From CAZYVA01 sp964650695 (GTDB taxonomy: Bacteria; Bacillota; Clostridia; Lachnospirales; Lachnospiraceae): a stretch of 15,185 nucleotides of DNA. The stretch is from the NCBI GenBank assembly GCA_964650695.1, contig CAZYVA010000049.1, forward strand, positions 1 to 15,185, given 5' to 3'. Positions within the stretch are counted from its first letter, which is position 1, and every line of letters starts with the position of its first letter. The position numbers and the translations under genes are program-made. The notes under the pieces were generated by a model. It saw nothing but the letters and a program-made list of their open reading frames with translations. It ran no database searches and had not been told where the DNA came from. This document shows positions 6,429-13,617 of the stretch, in pieces.

Positions 6429-6626
6429 GTATGTCCTGGAAAGGAGAAACAACGCCTCCCCCGGCCGTCAGGCATGCCCGCGAAATAGCCTGGGCAGGCT
6501 GCGCAAGAGAAATCTTTCCATCACCGACTTCATACGACGAATTTCCTGGTTCCCCAATGCTATACTGTCCTGGCAAGGGCAAACCCGATCTGCGGCAGCT
6601 ACCGCTACGCCGTCGAAAATATAGGC
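6429..6626 (+). other. Unassigned intergenic stretch with an extended -10 element
   Basis: About 200 bases lie between the ferredoxin terminator and the hairpin ahead of the small gene. I recognise no gene here. Reading frames stay open on both strands, but none has a ribosome binding site or a familiar sequence. TGCTATACT at 6558-6566 is an extended -10 element (TGn plus TATACT) that could drive the small gene at 6688. Small foldbacks are present: AGCCTG/CAGGCT at 6487-6500 and GCGG/CCGC at about 6591-6604. An imperfect direct repeat (TGTCCTGG then AAGG then AAAC) occurs at 6432-6450 and 6566-6584. A structured RNA on either strand is possible but I could not match a known family. Confidence 0.3.
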
Positions 6627-6663
6627 AAAAATCCAATGCAAGCTTGCTTGCAAGAGGATTTTT
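6627..6663. terminator. Bidirectional terminator-like hairpin before the small gene
   Basis: AAAAATCC (6627-6634) pairs with GGATTTTT (6656-6663), and TGCAAG (6637-6642) pairs with CTTGCA (6647-6652) around a CTTG loop, with an AA/AGA internal loop: 14 bp in all. The A run before and T run after make it terminator-like on both strands. On the minus strand it could stop transcripts leaving dnaB, which ends at 7018. On the plus strand it lies inside the leader of the small gene, only about 25 bases before its ATG, and so could act as an attenuator. Confidence 0.65.
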
Positions 6664-6687
6664 GATATGAATGAAGGAGGTTCAACC

Positions 6688-7044
6688 ATGAGCAAAGCAT
6701 TGGAACAATTAAAACGTGAGACAAAAAGCGACGCCCGGCTTTACGACTGTATCGAAAAATTATATGACCAAGGGGTTACATATACTGAACTAAAGGCTTT
6801 GATCCCAGAATTAAAGCGCACAAAGGAACAAGTCCAGATGAAACGCCTCCTCCAGGGCAACAACGAAATCCTGCTGTCCATGATCAGCAAGGAAATGTCC
6901 TTCCTGCTGGATGCAAAAGAAAGGCAGGAGGAAGAGGAGTTCCAGAAGCTGGACAGGCTGATCCGCCAGCAGCAGTCTTTCCGTAAGGCCGCCTCAAAAA
7001 CCAGCCCTGCGAAAAAATTAAAACATCTCTTCCTTCCTGCTTAA
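6688..7044 (+). CDS. Unrecognised 118-residue helical protein
   Basis: I do not recognise this protein. It begins MSKALEQLKRETKSDARLYD. The sequence is highly charged and predicted to be almost all helix. A short segment at about 18-45 (LYDCIEKLYDQGVTYTELK) has a helix-turn-helix flavour. A Glu/Gln-rich coiled-coil-like stretch lies at about 70-98 (DAKERQEEEEFQKLDRLIRQ), and the tail is basic (SKTSPAKKLKHLF). No signal peptide or membrane helix is visible. I start at the ATG 6688-6690 because AAGGAGG (6674-6680) is 7 bases ahead of it; an in-frame ATG at 6667 lies upstream of that site. The 3' end overlaps the 3' end of dnaB by 27 bases on the opposite strand. A terminator-like hairpin sits in its leader. 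A DNA- or RNA-binding role is a guess from composition. Confidence 0.75.
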   Translation: MSKALEQLKRETKSDARLYDCIEKLYDQGVTYTELKALIPELKRTKEQVQMKRLLQGNNEILLSMISKEMSFLLDAKERQEEEEFQKLDRLIRQQQSFRKAASKTSPAKKLKHLFLPA

Positions 7045-8367
7045 ATTTGCAAACTTTGTATAATCAGCCAGCCACGCCAGATCAACGGTCCCTACGGGGC
7101 CGTTCCTTTGTTTCGCGATGATAATCTCCGCCTGCTTCTTTTTTTCACTGTCTTTATTGTAATACTCATCCCTGTAGATGAACATCACCACATCCGCGTC
7201 CTGCTCAATCGCGCCGGATTCTCTGAGATCCGAAAGCATCGGATGCTTGTCCGGCCGCTGCTCCACCGCCCGGCTGAGCTGTGACAGGGCGACCACCGGT
7301 ACATCCAGTTCTCTTGCCAGCGCTTTCAAAGAACGGGAAATCTCTGAAATCTCCTGCTGCCTGGATTCGCTGCGCCTGCCTGGCCCCGCGCTCATCAACT
7401 GCAGGTAATCAATGATAACCAACTGGATATCATGGTCCAGCTTATATTTCCGGCATTTCGAACGAAGCTCCGACACGGAAATACTTGGGGTATCGTCAAG
7501 GATCAGGTTGGATGCCCCAATGATCCCTGCGCCTTCGATCAATGGCTCCCAATCGGAGTCTTTCAGGCTCCCGGTCCGGAGCGCCTGCGCGTCCACCTGG
7601 GCTTCCAGCGCGAACAAGCGGTTCATCAATTGCTCCTTCGACATTTCCAGGCTGAAAATGGCAACCCCCAGATGCTTCCTGAAAGCCACATGCTGGGCGA
7701 TGTTCAATACAAATGCGGTTTTCCCCATAGACGGCCTTGCGGCAACCAGGATCAGATCCGAGGGCTGCAGGCCGGAAAGCTTGTAATCCAAATCAATGAA
7801 CCCGGTCGGGATCCCTGTCACGGCTCCTTTATTCTTTGCCGCTTTTTCAATCCGGTTTAAAGCGTCCAGGACAATTTCGTTGATCGGGACATATGCGCCG
7901 CTGTTTTGTTTCTGCAACAGTTCAAACACCGACTTTTCCGTCTTTTCAAGGATCTCCCCCAAGGGTTCCCTTCCCACGTAACAGGCATTGGAAATATCGT
8001 CATTCAGATGGATCAGGCGGCGCAGGATTGCTTTGTCCGCAACAATCTGCGCATAATATTTTACATTTGCGGAAGTTGGGACCGCGTTGATCAGGCTTCC
8101 TACATACTCTACGCTTGCAACCTCCGGCGGGACGTCCTTTTCCTTCAGATGCTCCATCACCGTAACCGGGTCTACCGCTTTGCCCGCATTGTAAAGCTCC
8201 GTCACCGCATCAAAAATCACCCCGTTTACCGCCTGGTAGAAATCCTGCCCGCTGACAATCTCCGAAGCGGCAAGGATCGCGTCCTTATCCATCAAAACCG
8301 CGCCAAGCACCGACTGTTCCGCTTCTATGCTATGCGGCATCACCCGTTTGATAAGCGCCTCTTCCAT
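7018..8367 (-). CDS. dnaB: Replicative DNA helicase DnaB
   Basis: DnaB is the hexameric 5'-3' helicase that unwinds DNA at the replication fork and recruits primase (called DnaC in Bacillus). The 449 residues are normal length. The N-terminal domain begins PHSIEAEQSVLGAVLMD at about 11-27. The RecA-like C-terminal domain shows Walker A ARPSMGKTAF (210-219), Walker B LVIIDYLQLM (316-325, D320), the QLSR segment (363-366), and the arginine-finger region KQRNGPVG (419-426). AGGAGGG precedes the ATG. It follows rplI by 15 bases in a gdpP-rplI-dnaB operon, an order conserved in Firmicutes. No intein or phage-type divergence is visible. Its 3' end overlaps the convergent small gene. The nearest candidate terminator is the hairpin at 6627-6663, which would give a 3' UTR running antisense to that gene. 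Confidence 0.98.
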   Translation of the reverse strand: MEEALIKRVMPHSIEAEQSVLGAVLMDKDAILAASEIVSGQDFYQAVNGVIFDAVTELYNAGKAVDPVTVMEHLKEKDVPPEVASVEYVGSLINAVPTSANVKYYAQIVADKAILRRLIHLNDDISNACYVGREPLGEILEKTEKSVFELLQKQNSGAYVPINEIVLDALNRIEKAAKNKGAVTGIPTGFIDLDYKLSGLQPSDLILVAARPSMGKTAFVLNIAQHVAFRKHLGVAIFSLEMSKEQLMNRLFALEAQVDAQALRTGSLKDSDWEPLIEGAGIIGASNLILDDTPSISVSELRSKCRKYKLDHDIQLVIIDYLQLMSAGPGRRSESRQQEISEISRSLKALARELDVPVVALSQLSRAVEQRPDKHPMLSDLRESGAIEQDADVVMFIYRDEYYNKDSEKKKQAEIIIAKQRNGPVGTVDLAWLADYTKFANLSRKEEMF

Positions 8368-8382
8368 CGGCAGTCCCTCCTG

Positions 8383-8829
8383 TTATTCCCCTTTTACGCA
8401 GACCGTCAGCTTCGCCGTCACCTTGGCGTGCAGCTTGACCGGCACCTCAAACGTCCCCTCTGCCTTAATCGGCTCTCTCAGTACAATTTTTTTCTTATCG
8501 ATCTCAAGCCCAAGCTGTTTCTGGGCCTCCGCCGCGATCTCTTTCGACGATACGGAACCAAACGCCTTCCCGCCTTCCCCTGTCTTAATCGCAATGGTGA
8601 TGCTTCCGGCCTCGATTTCCTTTCCCAGCGCCTTCGCTTCCTCCAACCGCTTTTCCGCCTTTTTATCTTCGTTGGCTTTTTTCAGTTTCTGGTCGTTCAG
8701 GTTTCCGGCAGTGGCCTCCACGCCTTTTTTCATCTTTAAGATAAAATTTCTCGCGTAGCCATCGCTGATATTGACAACATCCCCTTTTTTCCCCAGGGAT
8801 TTTACATCTTCCGTTAATATAACTTTCAT
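8383..8829 (-). CDS. rplI: Large ribosomal subunit protein L9
   Basis: L9 is an elongated 50S protein that binds 23S rRNA near the L1 stalk and helps keep the reading frame. The product is 148 residues, the usual size. It starts MKVILTEDVKSLGKKGDVV, with the N-terminal rRNA-binding domain signature GYARNFILKMKKGVEAT at about 28-44, then the long Lys/Glu/Ala-rich central helix (about 46-78), then the C-terminal domain. The open frame extends upstream to 8847, but family members begin M-K-V-I-L and GGAGAGG lies about 6 bases before the ATG at 8827-8829. It starts 14 bases after gdpP, whose stop codon directly precedes this ribosome binding site, so translation of the two is probably coupled. 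Confidence 0.97.
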   Translation of the reverse strand: MKVILTEDVKSLGKKGDVVNISDGYARNFILKMKKGVEATAGNLNDQKLKKANEDKKAEKRLEEAKALGKEIEAGSITIAIKTGEGGKAFGSVSSKEIAAEAQKQLGLEIDKKKIVLREPIKAEGTFEVPVKLHAKVTAKLTVCVKGE

Positions 8830-8843
8830 GGGTGCCTCTCCTT

Positions 8844-10913
8844 TCACAAATCGCCCTTTGCCGTCATTGTAGAGATCACTTTCTTCAGCGCGTCTGCCGC
8901 CGCGTCGATATCCGTATGGGCAAGCTGCGCCCCCGCCGCGTTGATATGGCCGCCGCCGCCTAGCTTTTCCATGATCACCTGCACATTGACTTCATCAATG
9001 GAACGTGCGCTGATATATGTCTTCCCATTATAAACCGTCAGGACAAACGAAGCCTTGATCTCGTTGATATCCAGGAGCTCATTTGCCGCCTGCGCCCCGA
9101 TGATGGTTGGGCTTTCCACATCCGGATGCATATTGATGGCAATCGCAAATCTCTCCTCATAGACCTCGGCGCTGCTGATGATCGCGGCTTTCACTTTGTA
9201 AGACTCTATATCGTCCCGCAGCATCTTCTTCACAAGCGCGATATCCGCCCCGCACCTGCGCAGGTAAGCCGCTGCTTCAAAGGTCCGCACCCCGGTCCGG
9301 TACATGAAGTTATTGGTGTCGATGACGATCCCGGCATACAGGCTGCTCGCTTCCATGCTTGGCAGCTTGACGTCGTCCGCAATATATTGCAGCACTTCCG
9401 AAATCATCTCACTGGCAGAAGAAGCATAGGGCTCGACATAAGACAATACCGCCTGCCCGATATGATCCGCGCTCTGCCTATGGTGATCCAGCACCACGAT
9501 CGTTTTGCAAATATCCAAAAGCTCCGCACATTCCGTCATCTGCGGACGGTTCGTGTCCACCACGATCACCAGCGCGTTTTCGTCCGCCATTTCCAATGCC
9601 TGCCGGGAATCCAGGAGCATACCTTCCGGGTAATTCGGGTTCCCAGCGTAAAGCGAATAAAGAGGACGTAAGGACGCAGAAACTTCATTGATAACAATAT
9701 GCGCATTTTTATTCAACGCCGCCGCCGCCCGGTACACCCCAATCGCTGCCCCAAAAGCGTCCGCGTCCGCCAATCGGTGCCCCATAATGAATATTCTGTC
9801 TTTGGCGTTCAGGTATTCTCTCAGGGCTTCCGCCTTTACACGCGCTTTAACCCGTGTGTTTTTCGCAGTCTGCTCCCGTTTCCCGCCAAAATAAGTGATC
9901 CCCTTGCTATCCTTGATGACCGCCTGGTCGCCGCCTCTCGCCAACGCCAGATCCATCGCGGCGCGGGCATAATTGTAGCTTTGCAGGTAAGACTCGGCGC
10001 TCAGCCCCAGGCCAATGCTGAGCGTTGCCGCGATGCTGTTCCCGATGTTGATCGACTTCACATCCTCCAGGACAGAAAACTTATCTTCTTTTAAATCTTT
10101 AAAATATTTCTTTTCCAGCGCAATGAAATACTTGTCATTTTCCATCTTGCGCACGATGCCGCTGGCTTTGCCAATATACTGGTTGATCTTACGGTCCACA
10201 AGGGCGATCAAAAGGGACTGCCGGACTTCCTCCACGCTGTCAACCACCTCATCGTAATTGTCAATATACACAAGGCCGGCGATCATCCGCTGCTCTTCCA
10301 CCGCCCGCAAGGCAGCGTTCAGTTCTGTCACATCTTCCAGGTAGACTGCGACAAAATATTCCTTTTTCTCCGGGAATTGCAGCAACCGCTCTGTCTCGCT
10401 GAAGCCCTCCACAGAAACCTTATGGAGGTTCGCCTTGTACTCTTTCCCCCCATAGGAGATATCCAGCTCCAGGCTGTCTTTTTCGTCTTTCGGAAAAATG
10501 GTAGTGTTCAACTCCGGGATATATTTATTGATATAAACCTTTCCCTGCGCTTTCGGCCCTAAAACAGCGGCAAACTCCTTATTCATCCAGACCGCTTTCC
10601 CATCTTCAAGGAAAATCGCGTAAGGAAGCGTAAGTTCCTGCAGCAGCTTGTTCTGTACGATCCCATACTGCGCGGCAAACTCTACCAGGTCCTTGACGAT
10701 CCGGCTCTTGCTGTAAGTATAAAGCAGGATGCTCATGATGCCGTAGATCACGACAAATACAAACATCAACAACCCTGCCCTATAATCCATATGGAGAATC
10801 CATACATTGACCGCCACCAACAGCGCCCCCATGATCACTGGCCACTGCATATACATCTTAAGACGGCCCTTTAGATGTACGGATTGCTTCTTTCCTTTTT
10901 TCTTTTCGCCCAT
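8844..10913 (-). CDS. gdpP: Cyclic-di-AMP phosphodiesterase GdpP
   Basis: GdpP is a membrane enzyme that hydrolyses c-di-AMP and so affects potassium and osmolyte balance, cell-wall stress and beta-lactam tolerance. The 689 residues match the family (about 650-690). In order: a basic N-terminus, two membrane helices (about 23-41 and 45-67), a PAS-like region (about 80-200), a GGDEF-like domain (about 210-345), then a DHH domain and a DHHA1 domain. The GGDEF signature is replaced by MENDKY near 257-262, as expected for the degenerate domain of this family. The catalytic DHH side is intact: H379, D383 and D385 in GHRLADADAFG, D453 in VVDTNRP, D476-H477-H478, D532 in VIDTNNF, and GGGGH (652-656) in DHHA1. 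It heads the gdpP-rplI-dnaB operon with a promoter at 11023-11050. No inactivating change is visible. Confidence 0.96.
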   Translation of the reverse strand: MGEKKKGKKQSVHLKGRLKMYMQWPVIMGALLVAVNVWILHMDYRAGLLMFVFVVIYGIMSILLYTYSKSRIVKDLVEFAAQYGIVQNKLLQELTLPYAIFLEDGKAVWMNKEFAAVLGPKAQGKVYINKYIPELNTTIFPKDEKDSLELDISYGGKEYKANLHKVSVEGFSETERLLQFPEKKEYFVAVYLEDVTELNAALRAVEEQRMIAGLVYIDNYDEVVDSVEEVRQSLLIALVDRKINQYIGKASGIVRKMENDKYFIALEKKYFKDLKEDKFSVLEDVKSINIGNSIAATLSIGLGLSAESYLQSYNYARAAMDLALARGGDQAVIKDSKGITYFGGKREQTAKNTRVKARVKAEALREYLNAKDRIFIMGHRLADADAFGAAIGVYRAAAALNKNAHIVINEVSASLRPLYSLYAGNPNYPEGMLLDSRQALEMADENALVIVVDTNRPQMTECAELLDICKTIVVLDHHRQSADHIGQAVLSYVEPYASSASEMISEVLQYIADDVKLPSMEASSLYAGIVIDTNNFMYRTGVRTFEAAAYLRRCGADIALVKKMLRDDIESYKVKAAIISSAEVYEERFAIAINMHPDVESPTIIGAQAANELLDINEIKASFVLTVYNGKTYISARSIDEVNVQVIMEKLGGGGHINAAGAQLAHTDIDAAADALKKVISTMTAKGDL

Positions 10914-10951
10914 GTCCTATCCTCAGTTATCCCTACGGTAAGGAACCCATA

Positions 10952-11050
10952 TGCGCCGCACTGGCGCACCATCACGCAATTTAGGGTTTACTATTTACGA
11001 TCGGGTAACTCATAACCACTTGATTATAACACATATCTGTCCAATTTCAA
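10952..11050 (-). promoter_or_regulatory. gdpP operon promoter and leader hairpin
   Basis: On the minus strand TTGAAA (11045-11050) and a perfect TATAAT (11023-11028) are 16 bases apart, and TGT directly before TATAAT makes an extended -10. Transcription would start near 11016, leaving a leader of about 100 bases. That leader contains a perfect 6-bp hairpin, TGCGCC/GGCGCA, at 10952-10968. I see no hairpin with a U tract for the upstream galE unit, so some read-through into gdpP is likely. Confidence 0.82.
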
Positions 11051-11068
11051 GCATTCCGGCACGCAGCG

Positions 11069-12091
11069 CTATTCCTTTCCATAGCCGTCCGGATTCTGCG
11101 ACTGCCATCTCCAGGAATCCTCGCACATTTCCTTCAGTCCTCTCTCTGCTTTCCAGCCCAGCGTCCGCCATGCTTTCGTTGGATCCGCATAGCACATCGC
11201 AATATCGCCTTCCCGCCTCGGCTTAATCTCGTAAGGGATCGCTTTCCCGCACGCTTCCCCGAACGCTTTTACCATCTCCAGCACCGAATAGCCTTTCCCG
11301 GTCCCCAGGTTGATGATATCCAGCCCCGGCTTTGTCAAAATATAGTCAACCGCCTTTACATGCCCGACGGCCAGATCCACAACATGGATATAATCCCTTA
11401 CCCCTGTCCCATCCGGGGTATCGTAATCATCACCGAACACGCCCAGCTTTTCCCGCTTCCCTACGGCAACCTGCGCGATGAACGGCATCAGGTTATTCGG
11501 GATGCCTTTTGGATCCTCGCCGATCCGCCCGCTTCTGTGCGCCCCTACCGGGTTAAAATACCGCAGCAATACGACGTTCCACTCCGGGTCGGCTTTCTGA
11601 AGATCTGTCATGATCTGCTCCATCATAGATTTTGTCCAGCCATATGGATTGGTACACTGTCCCTTTGGGCATTCCTCGGTAATCGGCATCACGGCGGGGC
11701 TTCCGTATACGGTGGCGGAGGAACTGAACACAAGATTTTTCACCCCTGCTTCTTTCATCGCTTCCATCAGCGTCAATGTCCCGGTGATATTATTATGGTA
11801 GTATTCCAACGGCTTTTGCACGGACTCCCCCACCGCTTTCAAAGCCGCGCAGTGGATCACCACGTCTATCCGCTCCGCGCCAAACAGCTTGTTCAAGGAT
11901 CCCCGATCCAGCACGTCCCCCTCATAAAAGGAAATCTGCCTCCCCGTCAGTTCTTCCACTCTTTTTAAAGACTCTTTTGAGGAATTGCAGAGATTGTCAT
12001 ACACAGCAACCTCATAACCTGCATCCAAAAGCTCCAGCGCCGTGTGGCTCCCGATGTAACCCGCGCCGCCTGTAATCAGTATTTTCGCCAT
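11069..12091 (-). CDS. galE: UDP-glucose 4-epimerase
   Basis: GalE interconverts UDP-glucose and UDP-galactose (some members also the N-acetyl forms) in the Leloir pathway and supplies galactose residues for surface glycans. The 340 residues are the standard size. This is an extended short-chain dehydrogenase: NAD-binding GGAGYIG (8-14), catalytic Ser124 in SSSATVYG, and the YxxxK pair Tyr150 and Lys154 in NPYGWTK. The conserved sugar-binding stretch RYFNPVGAHRSGRIGEDP and the C-terminal TGKGYSVLEMV are present. GGGAGGGG precedes the ATG. It begins 15 bases after the nucleotidyltransferase gene, so the two form an operon. The pair lies between rpsR and gdpP, genes that are often close to each other in Firmicutes. 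Confidence 0.96.
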   Translation of the reverse strand: MAKILITGGAGYIGSHTALELLDAGYEVAVYDNLCNSSKESLKRVEELTGRQISFYEGDVLDRGSLNKLFGAERIDVVIHCAALKAVGESVQKPLEYYHNNITGTLTLMEAMKEAGVKNLVFSSSATVYGSPAVMPITEECPKGQCTNPYGWTKSMMEQIMTDLQKADPEWNVVLLRYFNPVGAHRSGRIGEDPKGIPNNLMPFIAQVAVGKREKLGVFGDDYDTPDGTGVRDYIHVVDLAVGHVKAVDYILTKPGLDIINLGTGKGYSVLEMVKAFGEACGKAIPYEIKPRREGDIAMCYADPTKAWRTLGWKAERGLKEMCEDSWRWQSQNPDGYGKE

Positions 12092-12106
12092 CGTTTCCCC
12101 TCCCTA

Positions 12107-13030
12107 TTAGGATTCCCATAGTTCCTGCGGATACATCCCACGGTCTTTCATTCCCTGGATGGCCTCCGCCACCGTCTCTTTGTCCTCCTTATATGTTATC
12201 CCATACCACTTATCGCCGGAAGCCAGCACCTTTACCGACGCCCGCCCCTCGTCCAGGAGGCGGCTGACCACCGCCGGAAGGTAGTACTCACATGTCATCG
12301 GGTTTTCGCCCAGTCCCTGCTCCAAAAACCCCGGAAAGCCCTTAGCAATCTCCACAAGGATGCTTTCTGTGAATCCCCACATGTTCATGGACACCGGTTT
12401 TTGCTCCGGTACATACGTCCATGTAGCGCCTCCGTCCTCAGTAAAAGCTATCCCGTCCTTTTTCTTTTCAATATGGACGCGCTCTGTGATCCCTGTCAGC
12501 TCACCCCGCCCATTGACCTCGCAGATACCCCTGGACACATAGCCATGCTCCGTCAACGTATTGCCCAGCAGGTATGATACCATGACATAACGGTATTTTT
12601 CATCATCCTCGTGGGCCGCCAGGTGATCATAGACAAGCCGGAACGCCTCCGCGCCATAATAGTCATCCGCATTGATCACCGCAAAAGGCCCGTCCAGCAC
12701 ATCCAGGCAGCTATATACCGCATGCGCCGTCCCCCACGGCTTTACCCTTCCCTCCGGCACGGCATAGCCGTCCGGAAGATTGGTGGGATCCTGGAATACG
12801 TACACCGTTTCCATATGCTTTGAGATCCGGTTCCCGACCGTATTTTTGAACCCTTCTTCGATTTCCCTTTTGATTACAAAAACCACTTTTTCAAATCCGG
12901 CGCGCTTCGCGTCATAAATGGAGTAATCCATGATAATATGCCCTTGCCCGTCCACAGGATCCATTTGCTTCAGTCCGCCGTACCGGCTTCCCATCCCTGC
13001 GGCCATCACCACTAATACTGGTTTTTTCAT
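12107..13030 (-). CDS. Sugar-phosphate nucleotidyltransferase family protein
   Basis: This 307-residue protein has the GT-A-like fold of sugar-1-phosphate nucleotidyltransferases, which make NDP-sugars from NTP and a sugar phosphate. The nucleotide-binding loop AAGMGSRYGG (10-19) is followed by K21. WGTAHAVY (99-106), the metal-binding NADDYYG (120-126) and MNMWGF (215-220) follow. There is no left-handed beta-helix or second domain. It differs from classical GalU in its loop sequence, so UTP-glucose-1-phosphate uridylyltransferase is possible but not established. The frame is open upstream to 13087; I start at ATG 13028-13030, preceded by GGGGAGG about 9 bases away. The galE gene just downstream suggests it makes a UDP-hexose used or interconverted by GalE. 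Its promoter overlaps the rpsR terminator. Confidence 0.85.
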   Translation of the reverse strand: MKKPVLVVMAAGMGSRYGGLKQMDPVDGQGHIIMDYSIYDAKRAGFEKVVFVIKREIEEGFKNTVGNRISKHMETVYVFQDPTNLPDGYAVPEGRVKPWGTAHAVYSCLDVLDGPFAVINADDYYGAEAFRLVYDHLAAHEDDEKYRYVMVSYLLGNTLTEHGYVSRGICEVNGRGELTGITERVHIEKKKDGIAFTEDGGATWTYVPEQKPVSMNMWGFTESILVEIAKGFPGFLEQGLGENPMTCEYYLPAVVSRLLDEGRASVKVLASGDKWYGITYKEDKETVAEAIQGMKDRGMYPQELWES

Positions 13031-13171
13031 ATCGCTATGCCTCCCCATTCTCTTAGGAACTGCCACGTGACGGCGGAATCCCGGCATGAAACCCGGAAAT
13101 GGTTGTCATTGGGTAACTGCGTTTTATACGGACTATTAGAAACGGCCGTTCATTTCGTTCCTTTCATATGA

Positions 13172-13200
13172 ATTATAAGCAAAAAAGCGGTAAAATTCAA
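13172..13200 (-). promoter_or_regulatory. Nucleotidyltransferase-galE promoter, inside the rpsR terminator
   Basis: On the minus strand TTGAAT (13195-13200) and a perfect TATAAT (13172-13177) are 17 bases apart. The -35 box lies in the loop and right arm of the hairpin at 13186-13216, and the spacer contains that terminator's U tract. The start would be near 13165, giving a leader of about 135 bases that contains the palindrome AACGGCCGTT (13141-13150). Confidence 0.82.
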
Positions 13201-13216
13201 TATGAGTTTTACCGCT
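13181..13216 (-). terminator. rpsF-ssb-rpsR operon terminator
   Basis: On the minus strand AGCGGTAAAA and TTTTACCGCT form a perfect 10-bp stem (13207-13216 with 13186-13195) around an 11-base loop. The last T of the right arm runs into TTTTT (13181-13185). It lies about 80 bases after the rpsR stop codon. This is a textbook intrinsic terminator. Confidence 0.9.
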
Positions 13217-13258
13217 CTCCTACAAAACCTAACCAAAACTGAACCCGCCTAATTATTC

Positions 13259-13280
13259 GGAAGCGGCTAAAGCCGTTTCC
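13259..13280 (-). other. Hairpin directly after rpsR
   Basis: GGAAGCGGC (13259-13267) and GCCGTTTCC (13272-13280) pair over 9 positions, one of them a G-T pairing on the plus strand (A.C in the minus-strand RNA), with a TAAA/TTTA loop, starting 15 bases after the rpsR stop. On the minus strand no U tract follows, so the real terminator is the one at 13181-13216. The flank CGTTTCCTATAAAA is shared with the palindrome at 4584-4618. Confidence 0.5.
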
Positions 13281-13294
13281 TATAAAACGCTTTT

Positions 13295-13561
13295 TTAATC
13301 CTGGACATAGGGCATCAAAGCCACATGGCGCGCCCTCTTGATCGCCACCGTAAGGGCCCTCTGATGCTTCGCGCAGTTCCCTGTGATTCTCCTCGGAAGG
13401 ATTTTGCCTCTTTCGGAAATATATTTCCGCAGCTTTGCCGCATCCTTGTAATCAATCTCATTGTTTTCTTTCCCACAGAATACACAGACTTTTTTTCTTC
13501 TGCGCCCATTTCCTCTTCTTTTAAAACCGCCCTCCGAACGGTTTGCCCTATCGTAAGCCAT
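13295..13561 (-). CDS. rpsR: Small ribosomal subunit protein S18 (zinc-ligand type)
   Basis: S18 pairs with S6 and binds the central domain of 16S rRNA on the 30S platform. The 88 residues include a basic N-terminal tail (RRGNGRRRKK), the S18 core DYKDAAKLRKYISERGKILP, and TGNCAKHQRALTVAIKRARH. C26 and C29 (CVFC) with C63 and H66 form the metal-binding set of the C+ type of S18, so the protein probably holds zinc. TAGGAGGG precedes the ATG. It is the last gene of the rpsF-ssb-rpsR operon. A 124-base spacer with a nested inverted repeat separates it from ssb. Confidence 0.97.
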   Translation of the reverse strand: MAYDRANRSEGGFKRRGNGRRRKKVCVFCGKENNEIDYKDAAKLRKYISERGKILPRRITGNCAKHQRALTVAIKRARHVALMPYVQD

Positions 13562-13617
13562 CTGCTTTCCCTCCTAACATCTCAAATCGAAACTGCCCAA
13601 TCCCTGCACAGTTCCGA

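Noticed and set aside
6401..6670. 89-codon plus-strand frame (and opposing minus frames) between the ferredoxin and the small gene
   Set aside because: It starts inside the ferredoxin terminator, has no ribosome binding site, and runs through a terminator-like hairpin. I could not recognise a protein in it on either strand.
7906..8739. 277-codon open frame on the plus strand across dnaB and rplI
   Set aside because: It is antisense to two conserved genes, and its translation is Arg/His-rich with no recognisable family.
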